From contig NZ_LN831034.1 of assembly GCF_002055535.1 (NCBI RefSeq), positions 1,488,001-1,552,000 of the forward strand: DNA of 64,000 bases. Direction: 5' to 3'. This stretch comes from Streptococcus pyogenes. Its GTDB lineage: Bacteria; Bacillota; Bacilli; Lactobacillales; Streptococcaceae. Position numbers and translations under genes: made by a program. Shown here piece after piece: positions 16,555 through 25,032 of the stretch. The notes below the pieces were generated by a model. That model was not told the DNA's origin and did not search any database. It worked only from the letters and a program-made list of their open reading frames with translations. Each line of letters starts with the position of its first letter. Positions within the stretch are counted from its first letter, which is position 1.

Positions 16555-16640
16555 GGAGAGGAGGGGATTCGAACCCCCGAGCCTCGTTAAGGACTACACG
16601 CTTTCCAAGCGTGCGCACTAAGCCACTATGCGACCTCTCC
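16555..16640 (-). tRNA. tRNA-Ser (anticodon GGA)
   Basis: An 86-base class II tRNA on the minus strand. The acceptor GGAGAGG pairs with CCTCTCC. The D stem is GCA/TGC, and the anticodon stem CACGC/GCGTG encloses TTGGAAA (anticodon GGA, reading UCU/UCC). A long variable arm (type II) and a T loop TTCGAAT follow. CCA is not encoded. The base after the acceptor, position 73, is T, whereas most bacterial tRNA-Ser have G73. It sits between trmB and rimP. Confidence 0.95.
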
Positions 16641-16704
16641 ATTACTAAAGAAGTTAATACTGTATCAACTCCTTTATGTTATCATATTTTGAAACAAAAT
16701 ACTA

Positions 16705-17340
16705 CTAGAAATTTGCCTCAACTCGGTAAATGACTTGACCTTTATTAGAGAACTTCTCTTCATATTCTGTCATGACATTTCCTTCATAGTTACTAGCGTG
16801 TAAGTCAAGCCAGATCTGTCTCAAGGTCATGCCGTATTGAGAAAAACTAGCTAAACTGTACTCAAACAAGCCCCGATTATCGGTTTTAAAATGAATTTCA
16901 CCGTGTTCTGGCAAGATACGCTTGTAAGTGTCTAAGAAATCCTTGTAGGTCAAACGACGTTTTTCATGCTTGGTTTTTGGCCAAGGATCTGAAAAGTTGA
17001 GGTACATCATATCCACCTCACCATCTTCAAAATAGTTGGTTAAACTTGATCCATCCACTCGCAGAAGTTTGACATTGGGTACTTCTGAAGCTAATACCTT
17101 ATCCAAGGCGTAGCTTAGGACAGATAATTGAATATCAATGCCAATGTAGTTAATATCAGGATTTTTCAAGGCCATCCCTGTGATAAATCCGCCCTTTCCT
17201 GAACCAACTTCGATATGAATAGGACGGTCATTTCCAAAAACGTCATGCCAACGGCCCTTGGCATCTTCTGGATTTAATATCACATAGTGTGGGTTATTAG
17301 CTAAGTGCTCCTCAGCACCTTTTCGTTTTCTAACTCGCAT
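16705..17340 (-). CDS. trmB: tRNA (guanine-N7-)-methyltransferase TrmB
   Basis: A 211-residue SAM-dependent enzyme that makes m7G46 in tRNA. The SAM site is EVGSGKGGF (residues about 44-52), and the tRNA/catalytic motif is [15 protein letters not shown]. Its start overlaps the ccrZ stop at 17340, so the pair is coupled. A tRNA-Ser gene follows 65 bases downstream. Size is typical. Confidence 0.95.
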
Positions 17341-18131
17341 TATTTCTTTCTAAATATTTCTCTAAATTTTCTGAGGGCATAAATCTCCTGATTCACATGC
17401 TCCATGTCACGCTTGTCAAAACACTTGAGAATTTGTGTCAGGTGAGAAAATTGACCATACCAAATAATTTTTTGCATAACCTTGTCATTATTTTTATAGC
17501 CATAATAAGACAGCCATTCTGACCAACGAGACCGTGGAATATAGTGGCTCAACAGGTAAGCAACATCATACATCCGATCAGTTAGACGAACAGAATCCCA
17601 ATCTACTAAAAAAATCATACCACTAGTAGTAATCACCCAATTGCTATGTTTAATATCTCCATGCACAATCGTTGCTACTTCTGATTTGAACTCTGGTAAG
17701 CTCCGTTTTAATTCTTTAACGATAGCTTGTAAGTATGAATTTTGCTGAATTTGCAAGGGTGCATTTTGCTCAAAATCAACCAATAAATCGTATGGGTTTT
17801 CAATCTTATAATTGAGCTGAAGCAGTTGATTGACTAATTTTTTAGATTTGTGAAGGCGCAATAGAATATGAATGATTTGCTTACTGTTCATATCTTCTTT
17901 GGTCAATGTACGGCCGTTAAGCCATTCTTGGGCACTCATCATATCACCATTGCCCATGCGTTTGGCCCAAAGTAACTGTGGCGCAATCTGTTCTTTTGCT
18001 AAGGCAGGTAGAATAGGGGTCGTATTTAATTTTATAAAGACACATTCCCCATTTGGATAAGTGCCTTTATAAGCTTTGCCACTTTTCCCACGTAAGGGAG
18101 TCAAGGTAAGTTCTTGTTCCGTCGTTGTCAC
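17340..18131 (-). CDS. ccrZ: CcrZ/YtmP-like phosphotransferase, cell-cycle regulator
   Basis: A 263-residue member of the aminoglycoside phosphotransferase/choline kinase fold. The catalytic loop is HGDIKHSNW (residues about 159-167), and the metal-binding motif is [18 protein letters not shown]. The glycine-rich loop at the N terminus is [13 protein letters not shown]. In S. pneumoniae the protein encoded directly before trmB is CcrZ, a kinase-like coordinator of division and DNA replication initiation. The gene order here is the same. Its small-molecule substrate cannot be read from the sequence. Confidence 0.85.
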
Positions 18132-18194
18132 CTTATCGCCCTCCTTTTCTATCTTTTATAGTCGTTTACCCCTATTTTACTTGTTTTAGGCTAC

Positions 18195-19229
18195 TTAGTC
18201 AATGATCTTCTTTAACTTATAAGGTAGATATATACAAGCTATGAAAACCATACCTACAATCAAAATGAGTGCTTTTGGCGCTGATGAGCAACACAGCATA
18301 TTGACGATTAACATTAAAAAGCTTAAACCTCGTAAAAAACTTAACATATTTTTCTTCTTGCTCCGACTATTTTCAGGATAAAGACTAGTCATATAATGGT
18401 AATCGTAGTGATAATAAAGGGAAAGTAATTGGAATACAACTAAATAGTTAAAAATGAGTGCTAAACTTACTGACAAATAAAGATTATGGATAAAAAATAC
18501 AGATAATGAGCTTAATAGCATTAGTCGTAAAAATAAGCCCAAATAATCTGAACTACGTAAAAAGGCTCTAGCATAAAGGGACAGCCAAAGGTTTGAAGGA
18601 GTTTGCTTAACTAATTTTAAAAGAGGATTTAGATAAGTTCTTTCTTTCACTTTTGTAGAAATTCCTTTGACTGTTGTAAAAAGAGAATAAAACTTTAAAA
18701 TACTTTGCTTGCGATTGCTTTCAAATGCGACAGCTTTTGCCCAATCTAAACGATTTCCTCTCAAAAAATATCTTGTCTTTCGACTAAGCACTACTCTTTT
18801 TAGTGCCAATAATATCAAAACTAAGATAATAAAAATAAATAAAGACAGACCTAAACGTCTAAAAATAGGATATAAAAAGAGCAATACAGCAGTCTGCAAA
18901 GTTCCCCAAAGCAAAAAAGAGAGTCGTTCAGCTTGTTTGATATAAGAAATCACTTCTTCTTCTTTTGGAAGTAAGAAATGCTGATCTGCCTCTTCTAGAT
19001 ACGTTGCTATAGATCCCATACTGAGCAATAATGGGATCAATATCCCAAGGCAAACCTGAATAGGTAGATGATTCGTTGGAAAATGGTTTAGTAGCTGACC
19101 ATACTGCACCATAGCAAAGCCTAATAAAAACATCAACACCAAAACAAAGTGATCATTTAAGACGTAACGAAGGTATTTGTTTTGTTGTTTTTGAAAGTCT
19201 TGACGGCGTTTCAGAAATAATGCTTTCAT
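18195..19229 (-). CDS. ecsB: ABC transporter permease EcsB (PptB-like)
   Basis: A 344-residue membrane protein of the EcsB family, with about seven to eight hydrophobic spans and a basic cytosolic N terminus. It pairs with EcsA, encoded 2 bases upstream. In streptococci the orthologous pair (PptAB) is known to export short hydrophobic pheromones of Rgg systems and to act in peptide export. That role is likely but is taken from the family. Confidence 0.87.
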   Translation of the reverse strand: MKALFLKRRQDFQKQQNKYLRYVLNDHFVLVLMFLLGFAMVQYGQLLNHFPTNHLPIQVCLGILIPLLLSMGSIATYLEEADQHFLLPKEEEVISYIKQAERLSFLLWGTLQTAVLLFLYPIFRRLGLSLFIFIILVLILLALKRVVLSRKTRYFLRGNRLDWAKAVAFESNRKQSILKFYSLFTTVKGISTKVKERTYLNPLLKLVKQTPSNLWLSLYARAFLRSSDYLGLFLRLMLLSSLSVFFIHNLYLSVSLALIFNYLVVFQLLSLYYHYDYHYMTSLYPENSRSKKKNMLSFLRGLSFLMLIVNMLCCSSAPKALILIVGMVFIACIYLPYKLKKIID

Positions 19230-19231
19230 AC

Positions 19232-19957
19232 TTAATCCTCTTTTGTTAATGCAAGATAGATATCATTTAAGCTCGCTGAACGGTCACCAAAAGCTTCTTG
19301 CAAGTCAGCAAGAGTTCCTTGGGCACGAACTTGTCCATGATGCAAAATCACAAAACGATCACACATTCTTTCAGCAGAGTCCAAAACATGTGTACTCATC
19401 AAAATAGATTTTCCTTTTGCTTTTTCGACTTCTAGCGTTTGGATTAAGTCTGAAATAGCTAAAGGGTCTAACCCTAAGAATGGTTCATCAAGAATAAATA
19501 GACTTGGATCAATGACAAAGGCACAAATAATCATGACTTTTTGTTTCATCCCTTTAGAAAAATTGACAGGAAACCATTCAAGTTTGTCAGTTAAACGAAA
19601 CATTTCCAAGAAAGGTTGTGCTCGTTTTTGTGCCACTTCTAAGTCGATATCATAAGCCATAGCTACGGTGTTGATATGCTCTGATAAGGTCAATTCTTCA
19701 TAGAGACTAGGAGTTTCTGGGATAAAACCTATTTTTTGACGGTAGGCAACTGCATTTTCTGCTAGAGTTAAACCATCAATAGAAATACTTCCTTGATAAG
19801 GCTTCAAAAAGCCAATAATTTCGTTGATAGTTGTTGACTTTCCAGCACCATTTAGCCCGATCAAACCGACTAACTCTCCATTGTCTACAGAAAATGAGAC
19901 ATCGTTTAAAACAGGGATATTGTGATATCCTCCTGTTAGATTTTTAATGTTTAACAT
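19232..19957 (-). CDS. ecsA: ABC transporter ATPase EcsA (PptA-like)
   Basis: A 241-residue ATP-binding subunit. Walker A is GLNGAGKST (residues about 34-42). The signature motif is degenerate (NFSKGMKQK), Walker B is LFILDEPFLGLDP, and the switch is THVLDSAE. It drives the EcsB permease. It is divergent from the HIT gene, the same arrangement seen around ecs in Bacillus (hit-ecsAB). Confidence 0.9.
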   Translation of the reverse strand: MLNIKNLTGGYHNIPVLNDVSFSVDNGELVGLIGLNGAGKSTTINEIIGFLKPYQGSISIDGLTLAENAVAYRQKIGFIPETPSLYEELTLSEHINTVAMAYDIDLEVAQKRAQPFLEMFRLTDKLEWFPVNFSKGMKQKVMIICAFVIDPSLFILDEPFLGLDPLAISDLIQTLEVEKAKGKSILMSTHVLDSAERMCDRFVILHHGQVRAQGTLADLQEAFGDRSASLNDIYLALTKED

Positions 19958-20028
19958 ATAATTTCTTTCTAGTTTTTGATATACTTATAATATATTATAA
20001 CAAATTCAAGTAGAGAAGGTGATATAAA

Positions 20029-20448
20029 ATGGAAAATTGTATTTTTTGCAGCATCATTCAAGGGGATATCCCCTCTTCGAAAGTCTACGAAGATGAGCAG
20101 GTCCTCGCCTTTTTAGATATCTCACAAACTACAAAAGGGCATACTCTAGTCATTCCTAAGCAACATGTTCGTAACTTACTAGAAATGACTGCTGAGACAG
20201 CTAGTCATCTCTTTGCTCGTATTCCTAAAATTGCTCGTGCTATCCAGTCAGCTACTGGCGCTACTGCCATGAATATCATTAACAATAACGAAGCCTTAGC
20301 GGGACAAACTGTTTTCCATGCTCATGTTCATCTCGTTCCTCGTTATAATGAAGAAGACGGTATCTCAATTCAATACACCACTCATGAGCCTGACTTTCCT
20401 GTCTTGGAAAAGCTCGCCCGACAAATCAATCAGGAGGTTAGTTCATGA
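20029..20448 (+). CDS. hit: HIT-family nucleotide hydrolase
   Basis: A 139-residue histidine-triad protein. The triad is HAHVHLVPR, and the N-terminal CIFCSIIQGDIP carries a CxxC zinc pair. These enzymes hydrolyse nucleoside phosphoramidates or dinucleotides. It is divergent from ecsAB, and its last codons overlap the next gene by 4 bases (ATGA). Physiological substrate unknown. Confidence 0.9.
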   Translation: MENCIFCSIIQGDIPSSKVYEDEQVLAFLDISQTTKGHTLVIPKQHVRNLLEMTAETASHLFARIPKIARAIQSATGATAMNIINNNEALAGQTVFHAHVHLVPRYNEEDGISIQYTTHEPDFPVLEKLARQINQEVSS

Positions 20449-20801
20449 AAGTTAAAACCGTGATAGCCGTCGGATTATTATCTTTTACCGCTTACAAAGC
20501 ATATCAAAAACGTTGTACCATAAAAGAGCTGTTATCCATCAGTAGACAAGCAAAAGATGCTGCCCAACTTGATTTAGATAACATTAAAGCAAACCTTGAC
20601 CTCATTCACAGTCAAGGAAAAGTAATTCAAAATATTAGTCAGGACTTGGCCCATAAATGGCGCTACTTTAACCAAGAGACACAAGCACACCTCACTGAAA
20701 TCCAAAATCGTATGGCCAAATATCAAGAAGATAGTGAGCTAATTTCTAGTGAATCACCTACTTGCCAAACCGTCATTTTAACTAACAACCATTCCAGATA
20801 G
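20445..20801 (+). CDS. Small protein with N-terminal membrane helix and coiled coil
   Basis: A 118-residue protein I cannot name. It has a short hydrophobic N terminus (VIAVGLLSFTAYKAY) that could anchor it in the membrane, followed by a charged helical stretch likely to form a coiled coil (residues about 40-105). The shape is like YtxH-type proteins. It overlaps hit by 4 bases, so the two are translated together. A terminator follows. Confidence 0.75.
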   Translation: MKVKTVIAVGLLSFTAYKAYQKRCTIKELLSISRQAKDAAQLDLDNIKANLDLIHSQGKVIQNISQDLAHKWRYFNQETQAHLTEIQNRMAKYQEDSELISSESPTCQTVILTNNHSR

Positions 20802-20835
20802 TATTATCTCCCTCATATACTTTATTTGAAATCAC

Positions 20836-20868
20836 AGACAGCTATCATCTTTGATACCTGTCTTTTTT
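20836..20868 (+). terminator. Terminator after the hit operon
   Basis: The stem AGACAG.TATCA / TGATA.CTGTCT (20836-20862) is followed by six T on the plus strand. Confidence 0.78.
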
Positions 20869-20894
20869 ATATTCAAAATCGGATATTTTAAACA

Positions 20895-20926
20895 TAAAAA
20901 CCCTCAGAACGTTAGGTCTGAGGGTT
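20895..20926 (-). terminator. Terminator overlapping the end of the LCP gene
   Basis: A perfect 10-bp stem (20899-20908 with 20917-20926) is followed on the minus strand by a T run. The LCP stop codon sits in its loop, so ribosomes finishing the gene would cover it. Confidence 0.72.
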
Positions 20927-22186
20927 GATATTAGCAGGAGGAACTAATGATCCAGACCCTGATGAGCTAGACTCATCAGCTGCTAAAGCATCTGATGAAG
21001 AAGACGGCGTAGCTGGCCTATGGCTTGAAGCAGTAGAGTCCTGGTCTGTACTAGCACTCTGGCCGGTATCTACTCCACTTGAATAATTAGCGTAAGAGCT
21101 ATGACTATCAGAATAAGATGGAGCCTGGCCTGAAGAGTCATAGTTGTTGTTTACTGTCTGAGACTTAGTTGACCCATACAAATTTTCATAAACAGTAGCA
21201 TTTGTTTTTAATTGATTAACCTTATGAAGTCCTAATTCTGTTCGGATACGATTTTGGATTTCTAACAAATGATTAGAGGTAACAATTTGGTATGATCCAC
21301 CATCTGATAAAGTGGCATCTTCTCCTTTTAGTTGATAAGTCTTAATAGTTCTAAGTGCGTCACGATAACCTAATAGACTAGGGATAGTGCGAGAAGAGAT
21401 TTCGATATTCGTTTGCATATTACTACTTACAGCAGATAAAATCTTCCGATAAGAGCTAATGCTATCAAGAGCAAGGATTTTTTTCAATACCTTTTGAATG
21501 ACTTCACGTTGACGCTTTTGTCGACCATAATCTCCCTCAGGATCATCATAACGCATACGAGCATAAACCAAAGCTTGTTCACCGTTAATTTTGTGTGTTC
21601 CAGGCGCAACAGTAGCTTGATATTCAGGTTCGTTTTCAGCAATCGAGATAGGAAAATCAAACTCATTTGTAACTGTAATCCCTCCAACTGCATTCACAAG
21701 ATCAATAAGGCCTTGCATATTAATTTGAACATAGTTATCAATGGTGATATTCAAAAGATCTTGCACGGTCATAATAGCCATCTGAGCGCCACCTGCTGCA
21801 TAAGCAGCGTTAAGCTTAGCTTCAACACCATTCATTTCATTATTTTTGGGTCCAGATAACGTGGTTAAGGTATCTCGTTCTAAACTAGTCATAGTTGTTT
21901 TCTTGGTCTTTGGATTAACCGTAACCAAAATCATCGAATCACTGTTTCCTTCCCACTTGGAGGCACGCTCTGAAGAGCCTGTATCAACACCCATCAACAA
22001 GATAGAAAAAGCTCTTGTTTGTTTAATGGCATCACTTTTGTTTGAAGATGTCGAAAAATCTTTAAAGGTCTTTGATAATTCTCCTGTTGAGAAGGTATAA
22101 GCACTAGTTAGATAGACACCTAATGCCAAGACAGTTGTTAACACAATAGCTGTGAACATTAAAACTATTTTTTTTCCAATTTTCAT
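20912..22186 (-). CDS. LCP-family cell-wall polymer ligase (LytR/CpsA/Psr)
   Basis: A 424-residue protein with one N-terminal membrane span (residues about 6-30) and an extracellular LCP domain (about 60-290). Typical arginine and aspartate motifs are present (LLMGVDTGS, SLERDTLT, LVYARMRYDD.GDYGRQKRQRE). LCP enzymes transfer wall polymers from lipid carriers to peptidoglycan; in GAS the expected load is the group carbohydrate or a related polymer. The last 90 residues are a Ser/Thr/Asp/Gln-rich low-complexity tail with no wall-anchor motif. It is third in an operon with tsaE and a GNAT gene. Confidence 0.9.
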   Translation of the reverse strand: MKIGKKIVLMFTAIVLTTVLALGVYLTSAYTFSTGELSKTFKDFSTSSNKSDAIKQTRAFSILLMGVDTGSSERASKWEGNSDSMILVTVNPKTKKTTMTSLERDTLTTLSGPKNNEMNGVEAKLNAAYAAGGAQMAIMTVQDLLNITIDNYVQINMQGLIDLVNAVGGITVTNEFDFPISIAENEPEYQATVAPGTHKINGEQALVYARMRYDDPEGDYGRQKRQREVIQKVLKKILALDSISSYRKILSAVSSNMQTNIEISSRTIPSLLGYRDALRTIKTYQLKGEDATLSDGGSYQIVTSNHLLEIQNRIRTELGLHKVNQLKTNATVYENLYGSTKSQTVNNNYDSSGQAPSYSDSHSSYANYSSGVDTGQSASTDQDSTASSHRPATPSSSSDALAADESSSSGSGSLVPPANINPQT

Positions 22187-22194
22187 CGATTCAC

Positions 22195-22719
22195 TTACTG
22201 ACTTACAGATTTACGCATATGATAAACATCTAAGTCATCTCCATTTTTTGATTTGATGTCGTTTTTTCGCATACTTTCAATACGAAAACCATACTTTTTA
22301 TACAGGTAAATAGCCTTAGTATTTCTTACTTGAACGTCCAACTTAAGGCTTTCGATATAAGGGTTTTCTTCAGCCCAATCAAGAGCAATCTCTAACAATA
22401 ATTGACCGATACCATAACCACGGTAAGTCTTAGCAACTAACATAAATACATCTGCTTCAGCTTGGCCTTGGGATAATACTTCCCCAGAAAGATTTAAAAG
22501 CCCTACTACTTTTTCATCTAATCTAGCTAGCAGGCAAAAATCAATAAAAGAGGTTTGACTTCTTGATAAAAAGTCTGACAATTCTTGAGGAGTAGCCTCT
22601 AATATAGTCTCTACGCCTGTTATAAAATCTGTTTCTTTGGCAGCTGCCGTCACTAAGGAAAGTACAGCTTTTGCATCTTGAGGTACGCCTTCTTCAATAA
22701 CGAGACTTTGCTGAACCAT
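22195..22719 (-). CDS. GNAT-family N-acetyltransferase
   Basis: A 174-residue GNAT fold. The acetyl-CoA loop is TYRGYGIGQLLLE (motif A), followed by the KLDVQVRNTKAIYLYKKYGF block. Its start overlaps tsaE by 26 bases. TsaE partners with a GNAT gene (RimI-like) in many genomes, but this one is longer than RimI at the N terminus. The acceptor (protein or small molecule) is unknown. Confidence 0.88.
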   Translation of the reverse strand: MVQQSLVIEEGVPQDAKAVLSLVTAAAKETDFITGVETILEATPQELSDFLSRSQTSFIDFCLLARLDEKVVGLLNLSGEVLSQGQAEADVFMLVAKTYRGYGIGQLLLEIALDWAEENPYIESLKLDVQVRNTKAIYLYKKYGFRIESMRKNDIKSKNGDDLDVYHMRKSVSQ

Positions 22720-23155
22720 GTGACATTATCTCCAGAAGCTGACGAGAGCGCTCACCATGCGCTAACAAGTCTAGTTGACGACCTTTGTCTCGTTTAGTAA
22801 TGGTAATTTGCAAATAGTCTTGTAATAATCCCTCTCCTAATAATTCTCCCCACTCAATAACGGTAACACCATTACCAAAAAGAAAATCATCTAAATCAAT
22901 AGAGTCTGGATCATCACCAACACGGTAAATATCTAAGTGATAAAGAGGTAGACGTCCTTCATATTCTCTAACAATAGTATAAGTTGGGCTTTTGATCATT
23001 TGACTAATCCCCATCCCTTTAGCAATACCTTTTGCCAATGTTGTTTTACCGGCACCTAAGTCGCCAGACAATACAATCACATCTCCAATAGACAAATAAG
23101 TACCTAGGGTTTCTCCGTAAGCTTTAAGAGTATATTCATTTTCACTATAAAACAT
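22694..23155 (-). CDS. tsaE: tRNA t6A synthesis ATPase TsaE
   Basis: A 153-residue P-loop protein. Walker A is GDLGAGKTTLAKGIAKG (residues about 34-50), and the Walker B-like strand is LYHLDIYR with a VIEWGE motif. It works with TsaB and TsaD to make threonylcarbamoyl-A37 on ANN-decoding tRNAs. It is first in the tsaE-GNAT-LCP unit. Confidence 0.93.
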   Translation of the reverse strand: MFYSENEYTLKAYGETLGTYLSIGDVIVLSGDLGAGKTTLAKGIAKGMGISQMIKSPTYTIVREYEGRLPLYHLDIYRVGDDPDSIDLDDFLFGNGVTVIEWGELLGEGLLQDYLQITITKRDKGRQLDLLAHGERSRQLLEIMSHGSAKSRY

Positions 23156-23230
23156 AGCAACATTATATCAGAAAAAAAACATACTTCCAAGCACTACCTA
23201 GAAGATGACTCCAATAAGGTATTCGTAAAG

Positions 23231-23276
23231 TAAAAACGCTTCTTTATATTAAAGGTTAAAATCAATTAAAGAAGCG
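23231..23276 (-). terminator. Terminator of the purine permease gene
   Basis: A 10-bp perfect stem (23237-23246 with 23267-23276) is followed on the minus strand by TTTTTA. It lies about 35 bases after the permease stop. Confidence 0.75.
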
Positions 23277-23308
23277 GCAGTTAGTAGCAAAATAAGTAAA
23301 TTATTTGG

Positions 23309-24769
23309 TTATAAGATAGTTAATATGATGAAATTTACAATGAACAAGAAGGTTGCTCCCCAAATAATAGGGTGAATATCTTTTGTTTTTCCCTCAACAA
23401 CTTTTACTAGACAATAGAAAATAAAGGCAGCGGCAATACCATAGGAAATAGAGTAACACAGCGCCATAAAGAAAGCTGCAAAAAAAGCTGGAAGAGCATC
23501 TGCAAATTTACTCCAATTAACATCAAGAAAAGAAGACACCATCATGACACCCACAATAATTAAAGCTGGAGCCGTAGCAGCAGCTGGGACAATACCTACA
23601 AGCGGTAATAGCAATATTGATAATAAGAAGCATACTGCGGTGGAGACTGCTGTTAGTCCAGTACGTCCACCTTCAGCAATTCCTGCTGCTGATTCAACAT
23701 AGGTAGTCGTATTTGAAGTTCCAACCAAAGCCCCAATAGAAGTACCGATAGCATCTGCAAAAAGCGCACGGTCCATTTTTGAACTAAAGCCTATACTATT
23801 TTCCAAAGCATTCTCATCGTCTTGAGAGAAAATACCTGTTCGACGACCAGTTCCGATAAAGGTACCAATTGTGTCAAAAGTATCTGATAGACTAAAAGCA
23901 AAAATAGTCATGAAAACTAGCGGTAAACGACTTGAATCGCTAAAAAGAGAACTCAAACCATCGAAAGCTGCAAGGAAAGTTGTACCTAATTCAGTCCAAG
24001 CTTCACCAATATGGCTGATCCCAAAATTGAGGTTGGACACATCCACTATTCCTAAAGGAATACCTACAAGAGTTGTTGCGACAATACCAATTAAAATAGC
24101 ACCTCTAAAATTTCGAATCACAAGAGCTGTCGTTAAAAGTAAACCAAAAATAGCAAGTAATACACCGGAATCCGTAAAACTAGAAATCGTAGGTACAACT
24201 CCACCATTGGCGTCTACAAATAATAGACCATCTGCAAATGTTTTAGCCGATGCTTTAGCCGGTTCAACACCATTTACCATTACTATATTTTCAGCAGAGA
24301 TAGAAAAAGTAATGATATTTGCGTTTTTAAATCCTAAATAAGCTACAAAGACACCAATTCCCCCACCAATAGCATGCTGTAAACTAACTGGAATCGCCTT
24401 GATGATACTTTTACGAAACTTGGTTACGGTAATAAAAATATTGAATAATCCACAAATGAAAACCATTGCCAAGGCTTCTTGCCATGAAAACCCTAAAGCA
24501 AAAACAACTGTATAAGTGAAAAAAGCGTTAAGTCCCATTCCTGGTGCCAACGCATAAGGCACATTGGCAAATAGTCCCATAATTAAGGTTGATATGGCTG
24601 CTGCGATAATCGTAGCCAAAAAGACAGCATTAGAGGGCATCCCCGCTGCACCTAAAATACTTGGGTTAACAAACAAAATATAGGACATGGCAAAAAAGGT
24701 CGTTAAACCAGCCATAATCTCAGTTGAGACAGTTGTCCCATTTTCGCTTAACTTAAAAAACTTTTCCAT
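23309..24769 (-). CDS. AzgA-type hypoxanthine/guanine permease
   Basis: A 486-residue permease of the NCS2 family, AzgA branch. It has about 12-14 hydrophobic spans, the early ALAPGMGLNAFF motif (residues about 71-83), and the later segments SDTFDTIGTFIGTG and TTYVESAAGIAEGGRTG. These match PbuG/PbuO-like adenine, guanine and hypoxanthine transporters. It stands alone with its own promoter, a palindromic operator candidate (24852-24889), a leader hairpin and a terminator. Substrate within the purine bases cannot be fixed from sequence. Confidence 0.88.
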   Translation of the reverse strand: MEKFFKLSENGTTVSTEIMAGLTTFFAMSYILFVNPSILGAAGMPSNAVFLATIIAAAISTLIMGLFANVPYALAPGMGLNAFFTYTVVFALGFSWQEALAMVFICGLFNIFITVTKFRKSIIKAIPVSLQHAIGGGIGVFVAYLGFKNANIITFSISAENIVMVNGVEPAKASAKTFADGLLFVDANGGVVPTISSFTDSGVLLAIFGLLLTTALVIRNFRGAILIGIVATTLVGIPLGIVDVSNLNFGISHIGEAWTELGTTFLAAFDGLSSLFSDSSRLPLVFMTIFAFSLSDTFDTIGTFIGTGRRTGIFSQDDENALENSIGFSSKMDRALFADAIGTSIGALVGTSNTTTYVESAAGIAEGGRTGLTAVSTAVCFLLSILLLPLVGIVPAAATAPALIIVGVMMVSSFLDVNWSKFADALPAFFAAFFMALCYSISYGIAAAFIFYCLVKVVEGKTKDIHPIIWGATFLFIVNFIILTIL

Positions 24770-24804
24770 TGAAATGGAGTCTCCTTAATTAAATAGTAGG
24801 TAAA

Positions 24805-24840
24805 ATCAAAAAGCGCTTATCACTAGATAAGTCTTTTTGA
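24805..24840 (-). promoter_or_regulatory. Leader hairpin before the purine permease
   Basis: The inverted repeat TCAAAAAG..CTTATC / GATAAG.CTTTTTGA is followed on the minus strand by ATTTTA, 36 bases before the ATG. It may be an attenuator or only a stable leader stem. I found no match to the purine riboswitch core. Confidence 0.4.
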
Positions 24841-24851
24841 CACCTCATTAT

Positions 24852-24889
24852 TATTGTTATTGTTCGTATTAAAATGAACAATAACAATA
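24852..24889 (-). promoter_or_regulatory. 14-bp palindrome resembling paired PurBoxes
   Basis: A perfect 14-bp inverted repeat (24852-24865 with 24876-24889) begins right at the -10 box and covers the expected transcription start. Each arm contains GAACAAT, the core of the PurR PurBox (consensus AWWWCCGAACWWT), with the two arms inverted. This fits a PurR-type operator in repressing position. The assignment is inferred. Confidence 0.5.
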
Positions 24890-24917
24890 TGTTACCATTT
24901 TTTTGTTCACTTTTCAA
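24889..24917 (-). promoter_or_regulatory. Promoter of the purine permease gene
   Basis: Minus strand: -35 TTGAAA (24912-24917), 17-base spacer, -10 TAACAT (24889-24894). Confidence 0.6.
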
Positions 24918-25017
24918 CGTCTATAACTTCATTTATTCATTAAAAAAACAGTTATCCTATCTTTTTTACTAATGAATACGCTTAACTTATCTTTTCTCTT
25001 TATCTTGGAGCAAAATT

Positions 25018-25032
25018 TGCTATAATTTAATT
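25018..25032 (+). promoter_or_regulatory. Extended -10 promoter giving a leaderless mRNA
   Basis: TGC-TATAAT (25018-25026) is an extended -10 element. The ATG of the HAD gene begins at 25033, 7 bases after the -10, which is where transcription would start. No ribosome site fits between. The -35 is poor, as usual with extended -10. Confidence 0.6.

Noticed and set aside
24770..25000. Purine riboswitch before the permease
   Set aside because: The conserved purine-aptamer loops were not found; the structure is a simple palindrome plus one hairpin.
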